From positions 54,007,166-54,028,285 of the forward strand of contig CM044496.1 in NCBI GenBank assembly GCA_024364805.1: a stretch of 21,120 bases of DNA, read 5' to 3'. The translations under genes and the position numbers were made by a program. This DNA comes from Euprymna scolopes. Taxonomy: Eukaryota; Mollusca; Cephalopoda; Sepiida; Sepiolidae. This document shows positions 1-9,252 of the stretch, one piece after another (positions within the stretch are counted from its first letter, which is position 1; each line of letters begins with the position of its first letter). Below the pieces are notes generated by a model, which was not told the DNA's origin, searched no databases, and saw only the letters and a program-made list of their open reading frames with translations.

Positions 1-1208
1 TTTTCTACATTAATTGTGGGTTCACACATTTCGAACATGAATGGATATTAACAAAGATGCGTCCATTTAATCTGCATGTTTAGCAATGAAAGTATCATTT
101 CTGACCCAAGAGTAACGTACGGACAGAGCTCCTTATAGATACGTATGGACGCATTTAAAAACCGATATGAGAAGGCTAAATGAAACTGACGGAAAAAAAA
201 AACTTATCGCAGCAATGTAAGGCCGCATCTTTTATAGAATAAAGAGGAGGTAACGGGTAGAGCATGAATAAAAATCGAATGACAGCAATCAACATTTTGA
301 AATGATAACTTCAACAAAAGGTAAATATTTTTCAGTGTTTGTCTTGCGCTTAAATCGCAAACAATCCAAGTTTCTAAGAGAAACCACCACCAGCTGCCGT
401 CGTCCCACTCCTCCTCTGAATACTTCAAACATTTAAGCAACAAACACGTACAATAATATCCGACAGATAGACTGTTTATATACATGAAATCAAAGGAAAG
501 AATTAGAGATTAAACACCGAATTCGTTTAGAAATAAAATCGATAAGTCAAAATATTTTCTTTCATAAAAATCTCCATGAAATCAAAAAATAAAATAGAAT
601 GGGGGGGGAATGTAGGAAACTGAAGAACATATGAAAAAAACAAAATGAACTAATAAGAGGTGGGGAATAAAAGAGGTTGTTGAATAGAAAACCGTTTGAA
701 TAAGTGAAAACAAACAAATGGAAACCTAGAAGGAAACATTTAAGCCATGAAGTGAAAAAGAAAGCAGCCATTGCATGGCCGACAAGTGAAATGCACCTGT
801 TGTCACTAACAAACAAGTACAAACTTGAATATGCCTTATTCAAATCAAAATAAATCTTTCTAGTCAGTGAAAGTGGAGATAAATTATCGACTAGCTCTGT
901 TGAAATTTACTATTTAATATACCTTATTTATCATTAGACGATTTCAGTTATCACTGCTACGCCATTTTCAAAGGTCTACCATGTGCACTAATCAATTGAA
1001 AATTCAAACTTGTTCCTTGATTTAGTCTATGAAATACGAGATAATCCTTAGCTTATTAGACCTAATGGTATTTTATATCTGTTCAGATTCGACTGAACAG
1101 ACTAAGGAGTAAAACCAATTCACTTCAGTTCGAAAAATTATTTTATACTCTATGCAATTGCTTTGTAATTCTTGTTTTATAAACATTACAAGAACAGGTA
1201 AGAATTGT
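1..1208. other. No recognisable feature; AT-rich non-coding
   Basis: I see no gene or known repeat here. The short open frames have no recognisable domain and biased, low-complexity composition. The only structure noted is a perfect 10-bp inverted repeat, ATGCGTCCAT at 57-66 against ATGGACGCAT at 145-154, and an 8-base G run at 601-608. Either could be chance. Confidence 0.6.
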
Positions 1209-1233
1209 AAAAACGTCTCCAGTATAAGAAATA

Positions 1234-1245
1234 CTCGTTTAAAGG
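1234..1245. repeat. Left target-site duplication
   Basis: CTCGTTTAAAGG, identical to 1590-1601. The related empty site near 5486-5497 reads CCTGTTCAAAGG, so one copy is the original target and the other is the duplication. Confidence 0.75.
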
Positions 1246-1589
1246 TTGGTTGGTTGGTTGTTTTTGTTTTACGGCATATCAACCCTTTTCAGGTTATTTA
1301 ATGCCGAATCCAAAGATTTTGAAGAAAAATTTTTTAATAGAATATATTTGTTGTTTTCACATCGGTTTCTATTTAACCCATAGTTGGGACCCTAACATGT
1401 ACTACCACTCCGGGTCAGAGTGGACCTGGGAGCAATGGTAATTAAAGGGTGGCTCCACACTCCCCAAAGCCCACAAGCTGGGGCCTCACCACTGGATATA
1501 GTTTAAGGTCATATCCAGGACCCCCATTGAGGGACTTTTACCCTCTGCAGGGGGGCAGTCGGCATATTCTAATGCCCCACCGACAGGGC
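1246..1589 (+). mobile_element. Hairpin-rich SINE-like element with 12-bp TSD
   Basis: A perfect 12-bp direct repeat, CTCGTTTAAAGG, lies at 1234-1245 and 1590-1601. It bounds a 344-bp insert that is much richer in GC than its surroundings. The insert begins with (TTGG)n, then has CGGCAT (1272-1277) pairing with ATGCCG (1301-1306). From 1410 on it is a chain of hairpins: CCGGGTC/GACCTGG (1410-1429), CTGGATAT/ATATCCAG (1492-1518), CCCCC..GAGGG/CCCTC..GGGGG (1521-1555) and GTCGGCAT with ATG..CCGAC (1558-1584). There are no terminal inverted repeats and no poly(A). The TSD length suggests target-primed insertion as for SINEs, but I see no clear A and B boxes, so the class is open. It recalls abundant molluscan repeats carrying a GTTTTACG..CGGC motif (from memory). 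The 63-residue frame at 1250-1441 is not a gene. Confidence 0.65.
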
Positions 1590-1601
1590 CTCGTTTAAAG
1601 G
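1590..1601. repeat. Right target-site duplication
   Basis: CTCGTTTAAAGG, an exact repeat of 1234-1245. It is followed by AATGTC, which also follows the empty site in the relative at 5462-5513. Confidence 0.75.
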
Positions 1602-1669
1602 AATGTCTTTCGCGTTTCATAAGTTAGTAACTTATTATTTGGAGTATTATTGCTAACATAATTACCTTA

Positions 1670-1677
1670 GCAGAGTT
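1670..1677. repeat. Left 8-bp TSD of the fold-back MITE
   Basis: GCAGAGTT, identical to 2143-2150 and directly abutting the left GGGTGTG terminus. Confidence 0.8.
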
Positions 1678-2142
1678 GGGTGTGTTTTACTATACACAGA
1701 TTCGAAAAAGTTGTCAAAAAAACAAATATTTAACAAATAAATGTTATCAAAGGCAAGACAAGTTACTTTTCTACCTAACTGAATAAGTTTTTAGTGTTTT
1801 TATTAAATGTGCAATGTTTATTTGGCTTAAAAACGGAATAATGTTGAAAGCTGCTGAAGAACAAGAAAAGAAGACTGATGTCTTTGAAGACTCGATAATC
1901 TCTTCAAAATAAGAACTAAAGCAAAATGAAGGTAGAAACCTACCCAATAAATGTTATCGGGTGGGTTTCTTACCACCATTTTGTTTTATTTCTCGAATAA
2001 ACATTTTACATTAAATAAAAACACTAAAAACTTATCCAGTTAGGTAAAAAAAAAACTAACTTATCTTGCCTTTGATAACATTTACTTGTTAAATATTTAT
2101 TTTTTAACTTTTTCGAATCTATGTGTATAGCAAAATAAACCC
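1678..2142. mobile_element. Fold-back MITE with long TIRs and 8-bp TSD
   Basis: The 465-bp element has inverted arms of about 150 bp, 1678 to about 1826 against about 1995 to 2142. Shared arm sequence includes AGATTCGAAAAAGTT, AAATGTTATCAAAGGCAAGA and AAGTTTTTAGTGTTTTTATT. The ends read GGGTGTGTTTTAC on the left and, reverse-complemented, GGGTTTATTTTGC on the right. A perfect 8-bp direct repeat GCAGAGTT flanks it at 1670-1677 and 2143-2150. A smaller nested inverted repeat lies inside (1922-1983). There is no coding sequence. An 8-bp TSD fits hAT, P or Merlin-type transposases, but the GGGT end does not let me choose. The arms have drifted, so it is not very recent. Confidence 0.85.
1922..1983. 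repeat. Nested hairpin inside the fold-back MITE
   Basis: CAAAATG (1922-1928) pairs with CATTTTG (1977-1983). GAAACCTACCC (1935-1945) pairs with GGGTGGGTTTC (1959-1969) apart from one position. The 13-nt loop AATAAATGTTATC is itself close to the arm sequence AATAAATGTTATCAAAGG. The inner hairpin may therefore come from local copying within the element. Confidence 0.7.
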
Positions 2143-2150
2143 GCAGAGTT
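2143..2150. repeat. Right 8-bp TSD of the fold-back MITE
   Basis: GCAGAGTT directly follows the right terminus, which ends in AAACCC. It is the partner of 1670-1677. Confidence 0.8.
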
Positions 2151-3568
2151 TATATAAAAAAATATTATTACCAACTTGCTGTTCTACCTAGTGTAACACT
2201 GAACTTAACTTAATGTTAAGATATTAGATGAATAAAAAATTAAACAAATAGAATTTCACAAAAAAATTTAAAAAAAAAAAAAAAGCTGACTTATTTCTAT
2301 AAAACCAAAATGCATTCTAGTGGATATAAATTAAGAAAATAAAAATTTGGTAAAAAAATTTAATCTAAATACAATTTTTATTTAAAATGGTTGTCTTCTT
2401 TTTTAAGAAACAGAAATACATTCTATAGAATGATCATCATATTCAGTTTAATGTCCGTTTTACACGTGTTCAATAACTTTAAGAAATTGACATCCAAAGT
2501 AAACTATCTCTGGCCAGGTCTTGATTTATCCATATTTTTCACATGTAAACTAAACAACCTGAAATATAATTGATTTTCTTTAGAAATCGTTACCTTATTC
2601 AAGGCAAGATCTTTATGCAAGATACCTTTCCTGGTGTCTACCCAACGGAGTGACACGGACCAGTGCGTTTATTGAGACACCATATCTAAATGATTGCTTA
2701 TCAAGGTTAAAGTGCTCTTCACCTGCCCCACCTTTTAAAATTCTTTTTATTGTATAGAGGCTTAGGGGTATAAATAAGTATGCACCTAGATCATGGAATG
2801 ACTATTCTTACTAATTTGCTACATGCTTTAAAACAAAGTATATGGAGTGTTTGCTTTTTATAAAAGCAATCGTTTGTGGAAGAATGTAATAAGGTAACAT
2901 CAACTAGAAATATGTTAAGGAATCATGGGACATTTAATGTGTTTTAAAGGATGATAAAATGATGCCAACTAAAATGCATTACACAAGTAAAAAAGTATTT
3001 AGAAAGTAATTATGTCTACTGTACACATTTTGGAAAGACTTAATTGGATTAGAACGACCAAAATGTAGAATGTGTTTGATAAATCTAAATCTAGTAATCT
3101 TATATTCCGGAATGTTGAAAATGTAAAAGGTAAACGTTTGTAATGAATGAAAGTACATTTTATCTCAATAGTTTTTACCCTTTGAAATCGATAGAAGAAA
3201 AGCTACATATGTAGCTTATTGTAAGCAGCATTGCAGAGGAATCAATCACGTTCTTTTAATTTTACAGAAATTAAGTTTCAAAAGTTATAAAATATATTAA
3301 AAGTATAAAAGATTTAAAAAAATGAATGTTTATAGTGTGAATAATGTAAGTTCAAGAATAATTTTCATATCGACTCATAAGGCCACTTCGTCTTTGATAT
3401 AATTCTGCTAATCTGTTATTTCAATGATATAAAAAAATATTGGGAGTAACCAATCAAAATGCTTCTGAGAAAAAGAAATATTGGTAGAGAAAGCATTTCT
3501 TGTTCAAGTTGAAAATGTAGAGTACTTAACAGAATAGCAAAACCGAAATAATAATGAATTTGTCCTAT
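2151..3568. other. No recognisable feature; AT-rich non-coding
   Basis: Mostly A/T-rich sequence with poly(A) near 2265-2285. The stretch 2600-2740 is less AT-rich and looks like degraded element or coding sequence, for example CCTGGTGTCTACCCAACGGA. I could not assign it to any family. No credible open frame is present. Confidence 0.5.
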
Positions 3569-3780
3569 AAATATTTCGGTGCTAATGCAGAGAGTGATCC
3601 GCGCTATTTTTAAAATCATATTTCCACGTTTAATTAAAGTTTTATGTGTTTTTTTATTCAATTGTAAGGTTAAAGTCCAGGATAGGTACAAAACACCCTC
3701 CCCTCCCCATGTTAAGAATGGCTTTTTAAACAACGTTATTATTTCAGCACGGATCACTCTCTGTATGAGTACCAATATTT
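3569..3780. mobile_element. Short MITE with about 40-bp inverted termini
   Basis: The left end (3569-3609) and right end (3741-3780) are inverted copies. The perfect core is CAGAGAGTGATCCG at 3588-3601 against CGGATCACTCTCTG at 3750-3763, extended outward by AAATATT..GGT and inward by CGCT..ATTT. The interior of about 130 bp has no coding content. I could not see a clean target-site duplication, so the family is unassigned. The overlapping open frames on both strands (141 codons minus, 74 codons plus) run through the inverted ends and are by-products of them, not genes. Confidence 0.65.
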
Positions 3781-4738
3781 CTCCCAGTGAACATCGATGG
3801 TAGTAGTTGTAAATCTGGGTATCAAGGAGTGAAAATTCCATTTTCCTGTACGCATTTTAAGACAAAATGTAAACAATTAAAAAAAAACAGAAAAGAGGTG
3901 GGAAAACGGCATAGTTTTTGAAAACACACATCAATAATTAGACTAAATCGACCCAGAGCTGATTTGCCTATGCAGTTTTGGGATGAAAAGCTATACCGTT
4001 TATTCAAAAAAGAGAAAATATTACTTTATCTTAGATATAAAATTTTTATTTTTATTTATTTATTTTTTTTTTTACAAAAACAGTGAAAACAATTTCATTC
4101 ACTCCAATAATTTAATTGAGGATATTTCCTTTTGCAATTAAATTTCTTTATCAAATATTTAAATATATTTCAAAGATATTAAAAATAGCATAAGCAGTAT
4201 ACACATCTCGGACTAAGACATCAAAAACATTTTCTTTTTGATCTTTTGAAATGTTATTTTATCTCTGTAGTAACAAGAATTGTTATATACATTTTTAGTT
4301 TTTAAATATTTTCACTTTTGAGGTTTTCAAATGAAATTTACTGTGATAATCGTCTCCCTTTTTCTTCTTTTCTTTTGGGGGGGGGGGTCTCGAAATATTC
4401 CAGTTTGCAAAATTTATCCAAACAAACATACAAAGAGAGAAGATTTTATTATTTATTAATATATAAAATATTTACTCAGAAGTCATTAACAGTGATTGCT
4501 GACTAGGCAGTGCTCCTTAAAATTGGATTGACAAGAGTCCCAAATGTCCATTACTCTCAACTTCTTTTGATCACCATTGCAAATGATTTTGCTTTCTCAC
4601 AACTGTTTAATACTGGATTCTTGCTGATAATAACCGTTGGCATTACGTGAATTTTGAGTAAGCACGTTTCGGAGTGCAGGTGAGGGAGAGAGTAATTGAT
4701 TATTGAAATTTTCTTTTATATATATATATATATATTTA
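3781..4738. other. No recognisable feature; AT-rich, homopolymers
   Basis: Non-coding, with T and A runs around 4045-4075, an 11-base G run at 4377-4387 and a (TA)n tract at about 4719-4733 next to the Helitron-like element. No gene or known repeat is recognised. Confidence 0.55.
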
Positions 4739-5243
4739 CTAGCAGGTCGCCCGGCGTGGCCTGGTTGTAAAGTATGCTTTATTATATTTTAATTCATGCA
4801 GGTTTCATAGTTATTATTATAAAGCCAATTTTATTGATTATTATATTGTACCTAATATATAATAGGAATTTTAAAAGTAAAAAAAAAAAAAATAACTTAT
4901 GTGCCATCAACTAGAATTGAAACCAAAACATATAGCTACCCAACCTTATGACCTAAACCCATATGAATGCAAAAAATAATGTTTAATCTATAACTTTTAA
5001 TTAGCACATGCACAGATATATTCGACTTACATCAGGTCATGGTCAATGTTTGTTTTTTGCAATTTTGATCTCTTAGCAGCTATTTAACTGGCTAGGAACC
5101 AAATCGAAACCATACTACAGGTCCAAATACACTATATATCAAAATTCAACTTTGTAGACCAAATATTCAAAGAGAAGTTTGGTAGAGATTTTTGCACACA
5201 CATCAACAAGGTCACTTCTATATAAACATTTCCGTGTGCTAGA
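4739..5243 (-). mobile_element. Helitron-like non-autonomous element, copy 1
   Basis: Read on the minus strand, the element ends GGCCACGCCGGGCGACCTG then CTAG, followed by T. This is a Helitron-type 3' end: a short palindrome (CCAGGC..GCCGGG) a few bases before CTRR, in an A^T target. The 5' side is a possible A|TCTAG junction at 5243-5244. Just inside it are ATAGAAGTGACC and TTGATGTGTGTGC, as in other Helitron 5' ends in this window. Interior matches to 10739-11365 and 15355-15817 include CTACCAAACT, GATGGCACATAAGT and CAATATAATAATCAATA. There is no Rep/helicase coding sequence, so it must have been moved by an autonomous relative. The 5' border is less certain than the 3' one. Confidence 0.65.
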
Positions 5244-5461
5244 TATATAATCTCAATTCCCTCAGATCCATCTTAGTATGTTCTATTTATATTTTGATTT
5301 GAGTTTTCCTAGTGTTATTGTATTTTAACTAACTCATTGTTGGTCAGTGTCCCCTACGCGAGTTGGTTTCTCCACTTTAGGATTTTTCTTACCATTTCAT
5401 CTGTTTTCATCGATGCTGTGGTTATTATTAACAGCATTAGGAGACTATGTGGCAATTCTCG
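5244..5461. other. No recognisable feature
   Basis: Non-coding sequence between the Helitron-like element and the older repeat at 5462. Two overlapping short plus-strand frames from about 5337 lack any recognisable motif. Confidence 0.5.
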
Positions 5462-5513
5462 AAAACGTCTTCAGTATACCAAATACCTGTTCAAAGGAAT
5501 GTCGTTTGGGTTT
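5462..5513. repeat. Uninterrupted relative of the 1210-1617 insertion site
   Basis: This segment matches the joined flanks of the 1246-1589 element, about 43 of 52 positions by hand, with no insert and only one copy of the target sequence (CCTGTTCAAAGG). It acts as an internal empty site for that insertion. It also overlaps a 144-codon open frame (5447-5881) that I do not accept as a gene. Confidence 0.6.
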
Positions 5514-7891
5514 TTCCAAGCTCGGAGGAAAGTGTGCACACATGTATGGAGAAGAGCCGATTCCATACAAACAAATGCCATAGAATGAAAAACGAAAATT
5601 TTCCCTTCGTTGCAAACCAATATGCAACAGAAAAGAATAGTGTTAATTTTAAATTCTTTAAATACAATCGTTTCATGATATTATTACTACAAGCAAACAT
5701 CAATGAAACTTGCTTTATTATTATTATTAGAATGTTTTTTCTCTCTCTATTAGGCCGACTATTATTCATAATGAGCGAACAATTCATAGTTTTTATATTC
5801 ATTGTTACATCCGAGGCAAACATCAAACAGAGTCTTTTCCTTTCTTTTGCTAAAATCTATTGTTTCAAAAATGGTACATAGCAGCAGTAACAGTACGGAT
5901 AGAATGAATTGCAATAATTATATTATTGATTTACAGCAAGATTTCTCGCATGAAACTTCCAATGTTCATCAGTGAAACCGGATGCACATATGCTCATGCA
6001 TACAAGTACATTATTTTGTAGTTTGGAGGAGAGAAAACCATTTACGATAAGAGCACCGTTTATTTTATCATTTTTATATCGCCCAACAGAATCGGAGTGT
6101 TGATATTTACCAATGTTTGTCAGGCAGTATAATTGTTCAAAAATAAAAATCATAGGTTATTCCTAAATAACTTTGAATGTGGATCTAATAATTTCAACTG
6201 AGGAATTTATTCCACTTTTTCTTGGAAAGTACTGGAACGATCTGGTTTAAATTTTGTATGGATCGTTGTTCTAATGAAGTGCAGCAAACCAAGTATTACG
6301 GTATCTGTTTGATGCACAATTAGGGATTTAATGCAAAATTGATCACATATTTAATCATATTCAAATATCAAATTGGCATAAAGTGCTTGTTCTAAGTCAA
6401 CGGGCGATAAATTTTGCTCATTTTTAACAGACAAAAAAGTCTAAACTATATTATATCTGGCAGTCTGTCGGTTCCACGTTTTGCTCATTTTTAATGGACT
6501 AAAAAATCTAGTTTTTCTTATACTAAAACAATAGCCTGCAAGTATATAATTCAATCTCGCTTGCATAATATATACCTACAAACCATTTTCTGTTATAATG
6601 GAATAAGTAGTGTTCTCAAGAGTACTTCATAGTTTTGAAAAAATAAATAAATAATGTTAGTTCTTTGGTAGAACATCAATTTAAAAAATTCAGGTTTTGA
6701 TTTAGGAGAAAACAATGAACTATAATACATCTATTATTTAGCTCCCCATAAAGCAGCACTATGAGCGCCGTACACAAAATAATCCGCATAATTCTACGCA
6801 CACAAGAATGAGCAGGATTAGACAAATGATAAAGCCATAAACCTCATTCTGAAAGGAAGAAGTAATGCCTAGGAAGATTTCTTGCTGAAACTGCATCAAA
6901 TGCTTCGATAGTATATACACAGGATGATAGGTTTGTTTTGTTGAATATTCTTGCTAGAAGATGCGATATTTATATACATTTTCAGATAAGAGGCAAGAAA
7001 AAAAAATATGGTGGAATTTTAACATTCCGAAAAATAAAAGGTTGGGTGAAAATGTCAAGCAATATTTAAAAGAAATTATTTCTAATTTCTGGATAGAATT
7101 TGATTAAGACAAAATCTGATTTATTAATTTCTAACATTCAAGTAACATCCTTGAATTAAGTGTAAATAAAATATCAACTTAGTGTAATTTAAGGAAGATC
7201 AAAGAATCAAAACGAGAATAATTTAATAAATCTTGTTAATTTCATAACTTACACATCTTATTGAATTCTGGTTAAACAAGTTGAATGCAGCAAAGAAGAA
7301 ATTTCTTCTTTTAAAATTCAAATCTCATTACACAAGTTCATATGAATAGATTGTATGTTAGGCCGGTGGGTGGTAACGGAGATCATTTCAGCAAATAAGA
7401 AATCTCTGGTCAGAAATGGTACTTGAAAGAATGCCACTAATTTTATTTTCAAGTAGCTGTCCACCTGAAACAATTTCCATAAGGAAAACCATTAATCTCT
7501 TCATGGTCAGAGACATTTCAATTGTTGATTCTTGCAAGAGTTATAAAAACAAAATTAAAAGAAAAAACAAAGACAAAAAAAAATGCAATTATTTGAATAG
7601 TTTAATGTGGCAAGAACAATAATGGCAACAACAAAACGAGAAAAAAATGCAATTTTTTTTGGACAATCTGAACTTTTTATGGGAAATTATTTTCACGAAT
7701 ATAGTAAAGCAACCAACACAAGTCAGAAACAGGAAAGAATGATAGGTTTATCATGGTTATCCAGTGTAGCTTTGGCTTCTTTCATGATGAGAACTAATTG
7801 GTTCTGATATATTTTTACTGCCAAGGAATAATAGTTCTTTGTGAGTTTACTTGCAGTCTTTTGAATAGTCATACAGTGAGTTCTTCTAGGT
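5514..7891. other. No gene recognised; one short direct repeat
   Basis: This is 2.4 kb of AT-rich sequence without a supported gene. A direct repeat of about 32 bp, TTTTGCTCATTTTTAA followed by A-rich sequence, lies at 6412-6443 and 6479-6510. The short frames at 7416-7622 and 7607-7807 are lysine- and asparagine-rich, as expected of A-rich DNA, and match nothing I know. Confidence 0.5.
6412..6510. repeat. Short direct repeat, two copies 67 bp apart
   Basis: Units at 6412-6443 and 6479-6510 share TTTTGCTCATTTTTAA, then roughly (C/G)A(G)AC(T)AAAAAA(G/T)TCTA. No third unit is visible, so this is a local duplication and not a satellite. Confidence 0.5.
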
Positions 7892-7955
7892 CAGTGTTTC
7901 TTAACCTTTTGACTCTTGTGTAAAAGTAAATTGCACATCTTAGGAAACCCTACAC
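7892..7955 (+). mobile_element. hAT-like terminal fragment
   Basis: CAGTGTTTCTTAACCTTTTG followed about 35 bp later by GGAAACCCTA resembles the terminal consensus of many hAT transposons and their MITEs (CAGNGNTTCTNAACC...). The matching opposite terminus and an 8-bp duplication were not found, so only one end survives or the resemblance is partial. Confidence 0.4.
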
Positions 7956-8051
7956 AAAAACAAAATTATTCATTTTATTTTCATCTTAGTTCATTTCTTG
8001 GTAAATATTATGATAGTTATTTCTGAATGTATACTTTTTCAAATGTTCATT

Positions 8052-8157
8052 CATGCAACCGTGGATCGTTAATATTACCTTGACACTTCGTCCTTTGGAG
8101 GAAGCCAGTTCAACTGGCCTAGAGTAAATGCCGAGTAAGTAAGTAATTAAGTGATTA
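8052..8157 (+). mobile_element. SINE body and tail fragment (same family as 9253-9491)
   Basis: Reading plus, TTAATATTACCTTGACACTT and TCCTTTGGAGGAAGCC correspond to the minus-strand body at 9262-9340 (TTTAATATTCCTGTGACACT, TCCTTTGGAGGAAGCT). Upstream, CATGCAACCGTGGAT matches CATGCGACTGGGGAT. This copy keeps the palindrome GCCAGTTCAACTGGC (8104-8118) and ends in a GTAA/AAGT simple tail (about 8134-8157), typical of SINE 3' ends. The 5S-like head is absent, so the copy is 5'-truncated, as expected of incomplete reverse transcription. Confidence 0.65.
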
Positions 8158-8184
8158 ATTTTGAGAAACATAATGTAAGATACA

Positions 8185-8533
8185 TATTATTTGGATTCAT
8201 CGGACTACTGTTCTCATCTTGAGTGTGATTTTTAAAGTTTCGATTGATGTAACCTCCGACCTTCTTCAAGTGTATCTTGTCAGTGTGGGCGACTGAAAAA
8301 TACAATTGCGAATTACTTAGGACCTTTATCCAGTCATGGCTGACAGAACAAGAGCATGCTACATAAAGTAAATAAAGCATTCTGTTCGAAATTCCGTTCA
8401 AATTCCTGAATTCGACAGAAACATTCCCAAGTCCGACAAGATACACCTGAAGAAGGTCAGAGGTTACATCAACCGAAACGTTGTGAAAATTACACTCGAG
8501 ATGAGAACAGTAGTCCAATGAATCCAAATAATA
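8185..8533. mobile_element. Inverted-repeat element with about 100-bp arms
   Basis: Left arm 8185-8283 and right arm 8434-8533 are inverted copies with about 85-90% agreement by eye. Matching blocks are TATTATTTGGATTCAT, GGACTACTGTTCTCATCT, TTGATGTAACCTC, GACCTTCTTCA and GTGTATCTTGTC. Weaker similarity continues outward (TTTTGAGA near 8159 and TCTCAAAA near 8551). The 150-bp centre has no recognised content. It is either a TIR transposon remnant or two copies of a short repeat head to head. A 134-codon minus frame (8147-8551) crosses it and is an artefact of the palindrome. No target-site duplication is clear. Confidence 0.65.
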
Positions 8534-8562
8534 CGAATAACCAATCCTCATCTCAAAAATTC

Positions 8563-9238
8563 AGAAACGTCAATTTAAGATATCTTAGTCAAAAACGTTT
8601 GGAATCAATAGATGGGAGATGCTTTAATGTACTTTAATTTTGAGGCACAAAATAATGATTAGTGGTTGGTGCACAGGTCCAGATGTGTCAACAATATTCT
8701 ATGCATTGGTGAATGATAGCTTTACAGAGATATAGGATGCTGGTAGGTGTGAGAAGTTTTCCAGCCTAGTAGAAGGAGCCTGCCTTGTTCAAAGCATACT
8801 TCAATTCATGTTGCCTGTGAATATTAGGCCAAGGAGTTTAAACACTCAAAAGAAGGGTGCTATCAAACATTGTAATCATGGTTGGAAAGGTGTCTTTAAT
8901 TGTTAAAGAAAAGCAGCTTTTGTCTTAGTAACACTGAACATTACACAACAGACTTGAGGTCATTTGCTAAGAATTCAGAAAATCGTCTTGAATATGCGTG
9001 TGCATGTTCAATTTTTTTGCAGGTCAAGAATATTGCATGTTGTGTCCTAAGCAAATATACCCATTTCAGATACAATTGCATCGGGAAGATAATTTATGAA
9101 CATAAGGAATAATAACCGTCCAAGTATTGACCTCCAAGATACATCTACGTGATTGTTTGGCCATCGCAAATGACCTGGCTCTTTCTTTTAGCTAAGCAGG
9201 ATCTGATTGTCCAGTAATAAAAGACAAATTAATTTTTG
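8563..9238. other. No gene recognised
   Basis: Less AT-rich than average but no identifiable product. GCTAAGCAGGATCTG at 9191-9205 with GGCCAT at 9159-9164 faintly recalls 5S rRNA in plus orientation, but the spacing is wrong and the rest does not fit, so I do not annotate it. Confidence 0.45.
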
Positions 9239-9252
9239 TTAAAAGACTGTCA
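9239..9252. repeat. Left 14-bp TSD of the 5S SINE
   Basis: TTAAAAGACTGTCA, an exact match to 9492-9505. The TTAAAA start fits the TT|AAAA nick preference of many LINE endonucleases. Confidence 0.82.

Larger units (their letters stand above)
1210..1617. repeat. Old repeat interrupted by the 1246-1589 element
   Basis: The flanks of the 1246-1589 insertion (1210-1245 and 1602-1617) line up with the continuous segment 5462-5513. By hand alignment about 43 of 52 positions agree, starting AAAACGTCT and running through the target-site sequence into AATGTC. The two segments are therefore two copies of an older dispersed repeat. The copy here was later split by an insertion. The outer limits of this older repeat cannot be set from one pair of copies. 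Confidence 0.6.

Noticed and set aside
1250-1441. 63-codon plus-strand frame
   Set aside because: It lies wholly within the hairpin-rich repeat and starts at its (TTGG)n end.
3416-3841. 141-codon minus-strand open frame, with a 74-codon plus frame inside it
   Set aside because: Both cross the inverted ends of the 3569-3780 MITE. The similar peptides on the two strands (RVIRA and ARITLC) come from the inverted repeat, not from a gene.
5447-5881. 144-codon plus-strand open frame, longest in the window
   Set aside because: No domain is recognised, and an overlapping open frame of 111 codons lies on the other strand. It starts inside an older dispersed repeat. Probably chance.
8431-8495. Hammerhead ribozyme core (CTGAAGA ... 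GAAAC) in the right arm of the inverted-repeat element
   Set aside because: CTGAAGA fits CUGANGA, but stem II does not close properly next to the core, and stems I and III are not evident.
8147-8551. 134-codon minus-strand open frame
   Set aside because: It spans the two arms of the 8185-8533 inverted repeat and has no known domain.
9151-9215. A plus-strand 5S rRNA-like fragment (GGCCAT then GCTAAGCAGGATC)
   Set aside because: Only two short blocks agree, the spacing is about 10 nt too short and the rest does not follow 5S, unlike the convincing minus-strand match at 9391-9491.
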